From NCBI RefSeq assembly GCF_014784055.1, contig NZ_CP061813.1:459501-523500 (forward strand): a stretch of DNA of 64,000 nucleotides, written 5' to 3'. Origin of the DNA: Polaribacter haliotis (GTDB taxonomy: Bacteria > Bacteroidota > Bacteroidia > Flavobacteriales > Flavobacteriaceae). The translations under genes and the position numbers were made by a program. This document shows positions 26,925 to 36,700 of the stretch, one piece after another. Position 1 is the first letter of the stretch, and each line of letters opens with the position of its first letter. The notes beneath the pieces were generated by a model. That model was not told where the DNA came from and ran no database searches. It worked only from the letters and a program-made list of their open reading frames with translations.

Positions 26925-29543
26925 TTAAAGTTTATAAATAACTTTTAAAAAAAACGTTCTTGGAAACACATATCTTCTTGTTTCAGAAAATAAAAAAGAA
27001 GACAAACTAGAACTTACTTTAGAGGTATTGTTGCCAATATTGTTTCCCATAATTTCAAATGCCCAAGGACTATTTTCTTTCTGATAAAAAATGGAAGCAT
27101 TTAATTCATTAAAAGAATTGGTGTTATTTGTTGCATTATTTTTATAATAGTTATACAAATATTCAGTTTTAAAAATCCAATCTCCTTTTTCATAATCTGC
27201 TGCAAGATCTAACTTAGAAAGGTTAGAAATACTGCTAAAAAAAGGATTTGTATTATCGTTATAAGTCTGCGAATAAGAAAAATCTATATTTGGCTTGTCT
27301 TCGTAAACGGTTCTAAAAGTTGCTCTTGTTAAAAAAGAATTGTCTATCGATTTAATTTCATTTTTGTTAACGATAGTCGCATAATTGGCATTTCTATACT
27401 CGCCCAATAAGGTTGCTCTCCAATATTTGTAACTGTAAACAACTTTAAAATTTGTGGTTAAAGATTTGTTTGGTGTATCTATATTTATAGCATTAAAAAT
27501 ATTGTTTGTATTATAAGTATTCTGAATTTGATTGTACTTTAATCGATAAGAAATACCAGGATAATAACTCCATCCATAGGTTCTGTATTTTCTATATTTA
27601 AGACTTATAAAATGATAAAAAGTCTCTCTTAAATCGGTATTTCCAACATAAATATTATTGTAACTGTTTAGAATATTATTTGTAATTAATTGCCTTGTAT
27701 TTGGAAACGTATTGGTAAGATTGTATTTAAATGTAAGTTCTTTTCTGGTAGAAAAATCCCAATCAAGCTCAATTTTTGGTAGAATTAAGTCCGATTTATA
27801 AGAGTTGTTTACTCCATCGTTAGAAGTTGTTCTGTAGTAATTTTGATATTTAATTTCCGCAGTTACAATCGCATCTCCAATTAGTTTTTTGTATAAAACA
27901 CTGGTAAAAATGGTAAACTGATTGTGTTTTAAATTATTATTAAAGTCATTAAACTGGTTATTACCTTGTAGCAAATTATTTGTAAAAGTGTTTTGTTCGT
28001 AATTATTACCCACATTAAAATAAAGATGATTCACATTATCTAGAATCCAAAAATGTTTTAAAGCAGTATTGTATTCGAACTTTTCAGAAGAAGAATTCTG
28101 ATAAATATTAATCTTCTTATTTTCGTCAATTGGAATGCTATTTGGGAAAATATTGGTATTTGTAAGCCAATTATTATCGTCGTTCATTTTATTGAAATCA
28201 AAATCTACAATAGCCTGAGAAGTGTGATTGGTAGAAAACTTTTTCTCTGCTTTTACATAAGATTTTATTTTTTTAGAAGTAATAAAATTGTTTTCATTAA
28301 AGTTGATAACTGTATTTTCTAAATCTCTATTATTCTGTATAGACTGCTTAATATTCGTGGTTTCGAACTTCGTAAAATATTTAATTCTGGTATCTTCATC
28401 TGGTTTGTAAAGCAGTTGTATTTTTCCTAAAAATAAATTTTTATCATTATTTTCGTCTTCTCTTATCTTCTCTATAAGATTATCTACCAAATAATTTCTA
28501 AAGTTTTCCATTCGGCTATCAGAATTATCTGAAAGTGCAATTAGAAAAGAACTAAAACTAACCTTTTCATTTATTTGCCATTGCATATTAAAACCGCCAA
28601 ATTTATGCTTGCTATTGGTAATATTTTGGTTTCTAAGAAGTTTTACAACAGGAGATTGAATGATACTTCTTAAATTATTGAGATCAAAACCACCTTCAAA
28701 ATTTATATAATCTCTAAGTGTAAAAGACTTTTTATTGGTATTGTTATAATCGCCAATAAAACTATAATTAATATTTGGGCTGTATTTAAATAGGGCAGGA
28801 TGCACTAAATAACGATCTTTTACACCCAAACCTGTTTCAATGTCACCAAAAACGAACTTTTTCTTGTCTTCCTTTAAGTTGATGTTCATGGCAATTTCTT
28901 CAGATTTATCTAAACCTTTCATAAAAGGGTTTTCGTGATAATCTTCAATAACATCTATTTTAGCAATTACATCTGCAGGAATATTATTTACAGCTAATTT
29001 CGTATCACCTGTAAAAAACTTTTTATTATCCACTAAAAGAGTGGTTACTTTTTTTCCTTTTACAGTTACATTTCCTTTTTTATCGACTTCTACACCAGGC
29101 AATTTTTTTAAAACCTGCCTTAGTTTTCGTTCTTTCCCATTTGTAAAAGCATCTACATTGTAAGTGGTGGTATCTTTTCTAACTTTTACAGGAATTTCGT
29201 ATTTAATTACAATTTCCTCTAATTTATTAGGGTCTTCTTGAAGGATAAAATTTACAATACTATCTTTTTTAGGAGCAATTAGTACTTCTTTTCTGGTAAT
29301 GTATCCCATAAAACTAATCGATAAATTATAGGTAGTATTTTTTGCCAATGATAAAGAATAATTACCATCAATATCACTAACAAAATAGACCAATTTCCCT
29401 TTGTTTGTTGGAAAAGCTAAGATATTAGCACCTGTTAAAGGTTGTTGATTGCTGTCTATTATTTTTCCTTTTAAGATAGATTGAGAAATCGTGAAGTTCG
29501 ACATCATTAAAAACATTAGAAAAATGAAAAAATTTATTTTCAT
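26925..29543 (-). CDS. TonB-dependent-receptor-like outer membrane beta-barrel protein
   Basis: 872 residues. Signal peptide (about residues 1-20), then a carboxypeptidase-regulatory-like beta-sandwich (LKGKIIDSNQQPLTGANI to LSISFMGYITRKEV, about 23-90), a plug-like domain (YNVDAFTNGKERKLRQVLKK to VIAKIDVIEDYHENP) and a long Asn/Tyr-rich barrel ending in the aromatic KVIYKL. It differs from SusC proteins: it has no SusC signature and no SusD partner. Proteins of this type recur next to GLPGLI proteins in Bacteroidota. It follows the GLPGLI gene by six bases, so the two act together; cargo and direction of transport are unknown. Confidence 0.88.
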   Translation of the reverse strand: MKINFFIFLMFLMMSNFTISQSILKGKIIDSNQQPLTGANILAFPTNKGKLVYFVSDIDGNYSLSLAKNTTYNLSISFMGYITRKEVLIAPKKDSIVNFILQEDPNKLEEIVIKYEIPVKVRKDTTTYNVDAFTNGKERKLRQVLKKLPGVEVDKKGNVTVKGKKVTTLLVDNKKFFTGDTKLAVNNIPADVIAKIDVIEDYHENPFMKGLDKSEEIAMNINLKEDKKKFVFGDIETGLGVKDRYLVHPALFKYSPNINYSFIGDYNNTNKKSFTLRDYINFEGGFDLNNLRSIIQSPVVKLLRNQNITNSKHKFGGFNMQWQINEKVSFSSFLIALSDNSDSRMENFRNYLVDNLIEKIREDENNDKNLFLGKIQLLYKPDEDTRIKYFTKFETTNIKQSIQNNRDLENTVINFNENNFITSKKIKSYVKAEKKFSTNHTSQAIVDFDFNKMNDDNNWLTNTNIFPNSIPIDENKKINIYQNSSSEKFEYNTALKHFWILDNVNHLYFNVGNNYEQNTFTNNLLQGNNQFNDFNNNLKHNQFTIFTSVLYKKLIGDAIVTAEIKYQNYYRTTSNDGVNNSYKSDLILPKIELDWDFSTRKELTFKYNLTNTFPNTRQLITNNILNSYNNIYVGNTDLRETFYHFISLKYRKYRTYGWSYYPGISYRLKYNQIQNTYNTNNIFNAINIDTPNKSLTTNFKVVYSYKYWRATLLGEYRNANYATIVNKNEIKSIDNSFLTRATFRTVYEDKPNIDFSYSQTYNDNTNPFFSSISNLSKLDLAADYEKGDWIFKTEYLYNYYKNNATNNTNSFNELNASIFYQKENSPWAFEIMGNNIGNNTSKVSSSLSSFLFSETRRYVFPRTFFLKVIYKL

Positions 29544-29549
29544 AAGTTT

Positions 29550-30245
29550 TTAATCTTTTGTAACTTTTCTAGCTTCTCTACTTAGTCTTATCATTTCTTT
29601 AACGCTAATTTTAGTTCCTTTTTTTAGTTCAGGAATTTTTAATTTTTTCTTAGGGTTTAAAGTAATTTTATCAACCATATAATAAAAGCGGTTGCCTATC
29701 TCTAATTTCAAAATTAAACCAGGTAAGCCACCATAACCTCCAGGACCATAAGGGACAGGTATTTTTGGAGCATACCAAGCTGTATATTCTATAATTGATC
29801 CAAATCTTAATACTTCTTTTTTTGTTGCTTTGTAACAAGTAAAACCATCAATAATTTTAAATTCATTACTTAATTCCCAATCTCTCATTTTGTAACTAAA
29901 ATCAACATTATAGTCTTTATTTAAAATGCTCGTGTAATAAGTAGATAGTCTCTCTAAATTATTAAATTGATGCCATTTATTGTAAGATTTGGCAATAATA
30001 GCAGCACTCTTAGCTTCAAGAGGATACAATGGAATATTTTTTTCTTTTTTAAAAAAAGACTTTTCAGAATTGTAAATTAGTTTTAGAGATAATCGATTTA
30101 TTTCTTCATTAATTTTTCTCGCCATTTCTGGATTTGAGGCTTTATTTTTTATAGTATTAGTAACTTTATATATAATAATTCCCGTTTGAGAAAAAATGTT
30201 TATATTATATATTAATATTGCTATTAGTAAGATGCTTTTTTTCAT
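29550..30245 (-). CDS. GLPGLI family exported protein
   Basis: 231 residues. A signal peptide (MKKSILLIAILIYNINIFSQ) leads to a secreted domain containing the motif that names the family, GGYGGLPGLILKLE (about residues 170-183), preceded by WYAPKIPVPYGPG. Two cysteine-poor halves and a conserved TAWYAP segment fit TIGR01200-type proteins. Function is unknown for the family; it is Bacteroidota-specific and usually paired with an outer membrane barrel, as here. It lies 57 bases downstream of the small acidic peptide gene, with a strong hairpin between them. Confidence 0.9.
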   Translation of the reverse strand: MKKSILLIAILIYNINIFSQTGIIIYKVTNTIKNKASNPEMARKINEEINRLSLKLIYNSEKSFFKKEKNIPLYPLEAKSAAIIAKSYNKWHQFNNLERLSTYYTSILNKDYNVDFSYKMRDWELSNEFKIIDGFTCYKATKKEVLRFGSIIEYTAWYAPKIPVPYGPGGYGGLPGLILKLEIGNRFYYMVDKITLNPKKKLKIPELKKGTKISVKEMIRLSREARKVTKD

Positions 30246-30258
30246 AATTTATTTTTAT

Positions 30259-30286
30259 AGGAAGAGATTTATATAAATCTCTTCCT
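30259..30286. promoter_or_regulatory. Intercistronic hairpin between the peptide gene and the GLPGLI gene
   Basis: Perfect 13-base inverted repeat AGGAAGAGATTTA, TA, TAAATCTCTTCCT. On the transcribed (minus) strand no T-tract follows, so it is more like an mRNA-stabilising or attenuating stem than a full terminator. Confidence 0.65.
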
Positions 30287-30302
30287 AATTTTTTAAATTT
30301 TT

Positions 30303-30512
30303 TTATTCATTACCCATACATTCATTATAACCAACTTGATAATGAGCTTCTGCTTCAGCTTCACTCATCTCTCCTATATATTCTTCTACAAAACCTAAAT
30401 ACTCACATGCTTCAGCATGGCAATCGGTAGGGTTAATAATTTCATTGTTCGTATTCGCATTTAAAGATGTAATACCTGCTACAAAGGCAAGTGTTAAAAT
30501 TACTTTTTTCAT
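30303..30512 (-). CDS. Small secreted acidic cysteine-containing peptide
   Basis: 69 residues. A signal peptide, MKKVILTLAFVAGITSLNA, is probably cut after Ala-19 or nearby. The mature part, about 50 residues, has no Lys or Arg, at least 11 Glu and one Asp, and three cysteines (in TDCHAEACEY and YNECMGNE), with a helix-favouring segment (SEAEAEAHYQ). I recognise no family. It is the first gene of a transcript that continues, after a hairpin, into the GLPGLI protein and the outer membrane barrel, which suggests it is the cargo or ligand of that pair. Confidence 0.7.
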   Translation of the reverse strand: MKKVILTLAFVAGITSLNANTNNEIINPTDCHAEACEYLGFVEEYIGEMSEAEAEAHYQVGYNECMGNE

Positions 30513-30851
30513 AATAAAAGTTTTAAAAATTTAATTAATTTAATTTTGTTCTAAGCTATGAGGTGTATTACATTTGTAATACTTTCCTCGGTTTGTCTTT
30601 TGTTTATGTTACATAGGCATTTGTATTTAGTTAAACATTATTGGTATACTGTTTTATTTAAATTTTACGAACCGAGGTTTTATTCTTAAATAGTAACTAT
30701 TTAAAAATATAATAACTTCGTACGAGATTAAATACCAACACATGTTGGCATTAAAATTTAATCCTAAATTGTAATGAAAAGAAAGCAATTTTTTCTTTTC
30801 ATCCCCCAAACAATTTCAGTGGATGATAACCAAATGTAAAAAAAAAAAAAA
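30513..30851. other. Divergent intergenic region with five inverted repeats
   Basis: 339 bases between the peptide gene (minus) and the nucleotidase gene (plus). Inverted repeats: GTATTAC/GTAATAC (30565-30582); CCTCGGTT/AACCGAGG arms at 30586-30593 and 30670-30677; TTAAATAGT/ACTATTTAA (30686-30704); TTAAATACCAACA/TGTTGGCATTAAA (30728-30755); and TGAAAAGAAA/TTTCTTTTCA (30775-30801). A run of 15 A (30838-30852) abuts the nucleotidase ATG. No gene or RNA family recognised. Confidence 0.7.
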
Positions 30852-32399
30852 ATGAGTTCTACAAATATTTTTGCCAAAATTTTTGAAAACAAGTATTTAT
30901 ACTTGTTTTTCTTATTAATTATAACAGCCTGTTCTTCAATAAAAAACACATCAAAAGACAATAAAAAAATAAATTTCACTTTTTTACAATTAAATGACGT
31001 TTACGAAATCGCTCCAATTCAAGGAGGCGAATTTGGAGGAATGGCAAGAGTAGAAACTGTGCATAAAAACTTACTAAAGGAAAACGAAAACACACTACTT
31101 TTTATGTCAGGAGATTTTCTGAATCCGTCTTTAATAGGAACCTTAAAAGTCGATGGAGAAAGAGTTCGTGGAAAACAAATGGTAGAAGTTATGAATGCCA
31201 TGAATTTCGATTTGGTCGCTTTCGGAAATCATGAATTCGATTTATCGCAACAAGATCTTCAAAAAAGATTAAATGAAAGTAATTTTCCTTGGATTTCTGC
31301 CAATGTAAACCTAAAAACAAAAGAAGCTACAATTCCTTTTTACAAAGAACAAAATGGAATTGTTAAATCTGTTAACAAAACGTTTATTAAAGAATTGGTA
31401 GATGCAGATGGCACAAAAATAAAAATAGGTTTTATAAGTGTTTGTATTCCTTCAAACCCAAGAGATTATGTGGAATATGGAAACATGATCATCAAAGCAA
31501 AAGAATCTTATAATTCCATAAAAGATAGTGTAGATGTAGTTTTCGGTTTAACACATGTAAAATTAATGCACGATAAAAGAATTGCCAAATTACTACCTAA
31601 TGTTCCTTTAATAATGGGAGGTCATGAACATGCAAATAGCAATAATTTTGTTGGGAATGTTCAAATATCGAAAGCAGATGCGAATGCAAAAACAGTGTAT
31701 ATCCATCGTATTTCTTACGATAAAAAAACAAAGAAAGCCATTGTAAAATCTGAATTGAAAGAAATCAATTCAACCATTAAAACAGATGAAAACGTGGGTA
31801 AAATTGTAGATAAATGGGAAAACATTTTAAATACAAGAATTAAAGATGTTATTAAAAACCCTGAAGAAATTATATACAAAACAGCCATTCCTTTAGATGG
31901 TAGAGATTATAAAATTAGAAGCGAATCAACCAATTTAGGACAAATTATTACAAAAGCAATGTCTTTTGCTTATGGTAATAAAGTAGATGCAGCAATCGTA
32001 AATGGAGGTTCTATTCGTATTGACGATCAATTAGTTGGTAATATTACACCTGTAGATATTTTTAGAGTTTTGCCTTATGGAGGAGATATTGTAAAAGTAG
32101 AATTGAAAGGAAATTTACTAAAAAGAGTTTTAGATTATGGCAAAAAAGCGAGGGGAACAGGCGCATATTTGCACAGACATAATATCGAATTTAAAAACAA
32201 TACTTGGTGGATAAATAACCGACATATAAATTCTTCTCTTACTTACACAGTCGCTTTTTCAGATTATTTATTAAAAGGATTCGATATTCCTTTTTTATCA
32301 GATAAAAGTGAAGAAGTTCTTGCTATTTATCACCCTAAAAAAGAAGAACTCGCACATGATATTCGAAAAGCTGTAGTAGAATATCTAAAAAAACAATAA
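30852..32399 (+). CDS. 5'-nucleotidase/metallophosphatase lipoprotein, UshA family
   Basis: 515 residues. After an N-terminal hydrophobic segment with a lipobox (FLLIITACSS), the metallophosphatase domain carries LQLNDVYEI (metal-binding Asp; the usual NDxH has Tyr-Glu here), MSGDFLNPS, VAFGNHEFDLSQ and IMGGHEHAN. The C-terminal substrate domain contains ESTNLGQIITKAMSFA, AAIVNGGSIRID and VFRVLPYGGDIV-type core (read as FRVLPYGGD). UshA relatives hydrolyse extracellular nucleotides, UDP-sugars or FAD. It is transcribed ahead of the porin and FMN-binding genes, which suggests a possible role in flavin supply. Another possible start is not seen; the 15-A run ends in the ATG. Confidence 0.9.
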   Translation: MSSTNIFAKIFENKYLYLFFLLIITACSSIKNTSKDNKKINFTFLQLNDVYEIAPIQGGEFGGMARVETVHKNLLKENENTLLFMSGDFLNPSLIGTLKVDGERVRGKQMVEVMNAMNFDLVAFGNHEFDLSQQDLQKRLNESNFPWISANVNLKTKEATIPFYKEQNGIVKSVNKTFIKELVDADGTKIKIGFISVCIPSNPRDYVEYGNMIIKAKESYNSIKDSVDVVFGLTHVKLMHDKRIAKLLPNVPLIMGGHEHANSNNFVGNVQISKADANAKTVYIHRISYDKKTKKAIVKSELKEINSTIKTDENVGKIVDKWENILNTRIKDVIKNPEEIIYKTAIPLDGRDYKIRSESTNLGQIITKAMSFAYGNKVDAAIVNGGSIRIDDQLVGNITPVDIFRVLPYGGDIVKVELKGNLLKRVLDYGKKARGTGAYLHRHNIEFKNNTWWINNRHINSSLTYTVAFSDYLLKGFDIPFLSDKSEEVLAIYHPKKEELAHDIRKAVVEYLKKQ

Positions 32400-32470
32400 T
32401 TTTTTATTTATGATTATCAATTAGTTATCTCTGTTCTCATTCTCTTATTTTAATTTATTCTAAATAAACT

Positions 32471-32500
32471 TTGAAGAACTAATTTTGAGGCTTATATTTG
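32471..32500 (+). promoter_or_regulatory. Predicted promoter of the porin gene
   Basis: TTG (32471-32473), 19-base spacer, TATATTTG (32493-32500): an exact consensus match 39 bases before the ATG at 32540. It overlaps the longer TTG-initiated frame from 32498, which argues against that start. Confidence 0.75.
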
Positions 32501-32539
32501 CCAAAAATTAGAAAATTATTTATAATCAATCTTAATAAA

Positions 32540-33727
32540 ATGAACAAGTTTTTAACATTGGCAATTGCTGCTGTATCAACCATTACAATTTCAGCACAAA
32601 ATTCACGACAAGATTCAATTAATAATCCAAATTATCAGGTAAATACAGCACAACGTATTTTAAATGGAAACATTAATACAAAAGGTGTTACAGTTGGTGG
32701 TTATGGTGAAATAACATACAATAGAAAAGAAAATAACAATGCAGAATTAGATGTACAACGTTTGGTTTTGTTATTTGGTTATAAATTTGATGATAGAACA
32801 CAATTTATTACAGAAGTAGAATTCGAACATGTAAAAGAAGTATTTGTAGAGCAAGCTTTTTTACAATATTCTGTGAGTGATAATGTAAATTTAAGAGCTG
32901 GTTTAATGTTAGTTCCAATGGGAATTATTAACGAGTATCACGAACCTACCACTTTTAATGGAGTAGAAAGACCAAGTATGGATGGTTCTATAATTCCAAC
33001 AACTTGGCGTGAAATTGGAGTAGGAGTTTCAGGAAGATATAATGAAGCTTCTTTACGTTATCAAGCTTATTTATTTAATGGATTTGTTTCTACAACTTCA
33101 GATGGAAATGGAAATATTACAGGAGGAAATATAGGAGGAAGTTCTGGGTTAAGAGGAGGAAGACAAAAAGGGGCAAAATCTACGATGAATAATATAAATT
33201 TTTCTGGAAAATTAGATTATTATGGATTGCCAGGATTGCGTTTAGGATTGTCTGGTTATTTTGGTAGAACCCAATCTCCTGCAGATGTAGAAAATATTGA
33301 TGGAGCAGATGTTGGGCTTTCTATGATTGGTTTAGATGCAAGATATGCATACCAACGTTTTACAGCAAGAGGTCAGTTTATTAAAGGAAATTTATCTGAT
33401 ACAGAAGATTACAATACTGCAACTGGTTCTAATTTAGGAAGCGCTTTGCAAGGATATTATTTAGAGGCAGCCTACAACTTATTACCACAGAGAAAAAAAC
33501 AACAGTTATTTGGTTTTGTAAGATATGAAGACTTTAATACACATGCTTCTGTGGAAGGTAATTTAACGAAAGATTTAAGTTACGACAGACAAGAGTGGAC
33601 TTTAGGTTTAAGTTATAAAATAGCACCTGGAGCAGTTGTAAAAGGAGATTATCAAATTAAAAACAATCAAGTTGTTGGTGGTTCTTCTGTAAACCAATTG
33701 AATTTAGGATTGGGAGTTTGGTTCTAA
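32540..33727 (+). CDS. Outer membrane porin
   Basis: 395 residues. A signal peptide (MNKFLTLAIAAVSTITISAQ) is followed by a 16-18-strand-type barrel with alternating hydrophobic residues, for example VGGYGEITYNRKE, TQFITEVEFEHVKEVFVEQA, LRAGLMLVPMGIINEYHEP and TWREIGVGVSG. The C-terminus, NQLNLGLGVWF, ends in Phe as outer membrane barrels do. It resembles the porins that precede FMN-binding proteins in Bacteroidota, with no known solute. The start at 32540 is chosen because the promoter lies just upstream. Confidence 0.88.
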   Translation: MNKFLTLAIAAVSTITISAQNSRQDSINNPNYQVNTAQRILNGNINTKGVTVGGYGEITYNRKENNNAELDVQRLVLLFGYKFDDRTQFITEVEFEHVKEVFVEQAFLQYSVSDNVNLRAGLMLVPMGIINEYHEPTTFNGVERPSMDGSIIPTTWREIGVGVSGRYNEASLRYQAYLFNGFVSTTSDGNGNITGGNIGGSSGLRGGRQKGAKSTMNNINFSGKLDYYGLPGLRLGLSGYFGRTQSPADVENIDGADVGLSMIGLDARYAYQRFTARGQFIKGNLSDTEDYNTATGSNLGSALQGYYLEAAYNLLPQRKKQQLFGFVRYEDFNTHASVEGNLTKDLSYDRQEWTLGLSYKIAPGAVVKGDYQIKNNQVVGGSSVNQLNLGLGVWF

Positions 33728-33747
33728 CAAACAAAATATTTAAATGT

Positions 33748-33790
33748 AAAGTTGAGATAAAACATTGTTTTGTCTCAACTTTTTCTTTTT
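33748..33790 (+). terminator. Terminator after the porin gene
   Basis: 16-base near-perfect stem AAAGTTGAGATAAAAC (33748-33763), loop ATT, GTTTTGTCTCAACTTT (33767-33782), followed by T-rich sequence. Confidence 0.85.
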
Positions 33791-33820
33791 ATTTAGACTA
33801 AATCTAATTATTTTTGCATC

Positions 33821-34357
33821 ATGAATAAAAACAAATTTTATTTCTTTATAATTCTACTAGTTTCATTGGTATGTTTTTCATTTACAATGCCAGATAAAAT
33901 TAAGAAAAAAGTTAAAAAAGAAATTTCTAAGGTTTTTGAGGTAAAAGATTTTCAATTAAAATTGATAAAAATTGAAGATTCCATCAATAATAAGTTGATT
34001 AAAAAGATAGGAGCAGACCATCTTTTTAAAATTGAAAAAAATAATGAAATAATTGGTTACGCCTACGTAGATAAAGCACCAAGCAAAACAGATGAGTTTG
34101 ATTATCTTGTTTTGTTAGACAAAGATTTAATCGTAGCAAAAACAAAGGTTTTAGTGTACAGAGAAGATTATGGAGGCGAAATAGGAAGCACTCGTTGGTT
34201 AAAACAATTCATTGGAAAAAAAGCGACAGACAATTTAAAATATAGAGAAGATATAATTGCCATTTCTGGAGCAACAATTTCTGCAAGTTCTATGACAATT
34301 GCCATGAACCAATTTCTTCAAAATTTAGAAATTCTTCATAATAACAACGTTTTATAA
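33821..34357 (+). CDS. FMN-binding domain protein, exported
   Basis: 178 residues. N-terminal signal anchor (FFIILLVSLVCFSFTMPD) followed by a charged coiled segment (KIKKKVKKEI) and an FMN_bind (NqrC/RnfG-like) domain. The covalent-flavin motif is visible as AISGATISASS (S/T-G-A-T), preceded by YREDYGGEIGSTRWLKQF. By family, ApbE-type flavin transferase would attach FMN to the threonine; no apbE is in the window. Such proteins carry electrons outside the cytoplasmic membrane. The stop overlaps the next gene start by one base, so it works with the 4-TM protein. Confidence 0.88.
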   Translation: MNKNKFYFFIILLVSLVCFSFTMPDKIKKKVKKEISKVFEVKDFQLKLIKIEDSINNKLIKKIGADHLFKIEKNNEIIGYAYVDKAPSKTDEFDYLVLLDKDLIVAKTKVLVYREDYGGEIGSTRWLKQFIGKKATDNLKYREDIIAISGATISASSMTIAMNQFLQNLEILHNNNVL

Positions 34358-34845
34358 TGAAGTTTCACGGCTTAATCCATCAATTTCCTAGAGAAATAAA
34401 GCTTTTAATTATTGCTTTTATTTGTACATTAAGTATCGGTTTTTATAGCGGAATCTCATTTGTAAGATCTACAACAAACGCAAATCCTAATGGTATAGAA
34501 CAGCGTTATTTAGGAAACGAAGATGATGAAAATGCCACAGAAATGATGTTTAAAAAATCTGAAGGAGAAATTATGACTACAGTTCACAGTCATATTTTAT
34601 CCTTATCAGCAATTTTCTTTTTAGTCGCTTTCATTTTATCTACAACATCTATCAATATAAAATTGAAATTATTTTTAATGATAGAGCCTTTTTTCTCTCT
34701 AGTTTTTACTTTCGGAGGAATTTATTTATTGTGGAAAGACATTCACTTTATGAAATACGTAATAATGGCTTCCGGTTTTCTAATGACAGCAACGTATTCT
34801 GTATCCATTTTCATTATTTTGAAGCAAGCAATTTCTAAAAAATAA
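34357..34845 (+). CDS. Four-helix membrane protein coupled to the FMN-binding protein
   Basis: 162 residues with four predicted helices: LLIIAFICTLSIGFYSGISF, ILSLSAIFFLVAFILSTTSI, LFLMIEPFFSLVFTFGGIYL and VIMASGFLMTATYSVSIFII. The loop between helices 1 and 2 is polar (RYLGNEDDENATEMMFKKSE) and runs into TTVHSHILS, where the two histidines next to a helix could bind haem or a quinone; that is a guess. I do not recognise a named family. One-base overlap with the FMN-binding gene suggests an electron-transfer partner in the inner membrane. Confidence 0.75.
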   Translation: MKFHGLIHQFPREIKLLIIAFICTLSIGFYSGISFVRSTTNANPNGIEQRYLGNEDDENATEMMFKKSEGEIMTTVHSHILSLSAIFFLVAFILSTTSINIKLKLFLMIEPFFSLVFTFGGIYLLWKDIHFMKYVIMASGFLMTATYSVSIFIILKQAISKK

Positions 34846-34885
34846 ACTCCTTATTTTTTAAACCTTAAAATTCAATAATATGTTG

Positions 34886-36394
<1,509 letters not shown>

Positions 36395-36700
36395 AATTTA
36401 TTTTTTATATAGATGTAAAAACCGAGCGATTGTTCGGTTTTTTTTATATTCAAGGTTTGTGTAACTAACACCAGCCAGTTTTAGCTCCAATTTGTTGAAA
36501 TATGCCAACTATAAAGAAGTAAGAAATTATGAATAAATATTCTTCCTATGGTGTTTCGTTTAAGGGTTTTGCTATTCATTTTTTGGTTAGAAATTTTTTT
36601 GATTTTCGCTAACAATAATTATATGAAACGTTTCAATGATTTATATCAGAAGTTAACGAAATTAAAAGTTCTCAATTAGAAAATCAACAGGTGAAAACCC
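36395..36700. other. Intergenic region after guaB
   Basis: Beyond the guaB terminator, about 250 bases hold no recognised gene. A 27-codon frame (36529-36612, MNKYSSYGVSFKGFAIHFL...) and in-frame-like debris after it could be a decayed gene, but nothing identifiable. Confidence 0.4.
36418..36445 (+). terminator. guaB terminator
   Basis: Stem AAAACCGAGC, loop GATT, GTTCGGTTTT, then T-tract to 36445. The same stem-loop type occurs at 58725-58753. Confidence 0.9.

Noticed and set aside
26925..29543. SusC assignment for the outer membrane barrel
   Set aside because: No SusC signature region and no SusD partner; its partner is a GLPGLI protein.
32498..32539. TTG start of the porin frame
   Set aside because: It lies within the -7 element; the ATG at 32540 begins a proper signal peptide.
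36529..36612. 27-codon frame in the gap after guaB, looked at as transposase debris
   Set aside because: No recognisable transposase motif, no inverted repeats and no target duplication.
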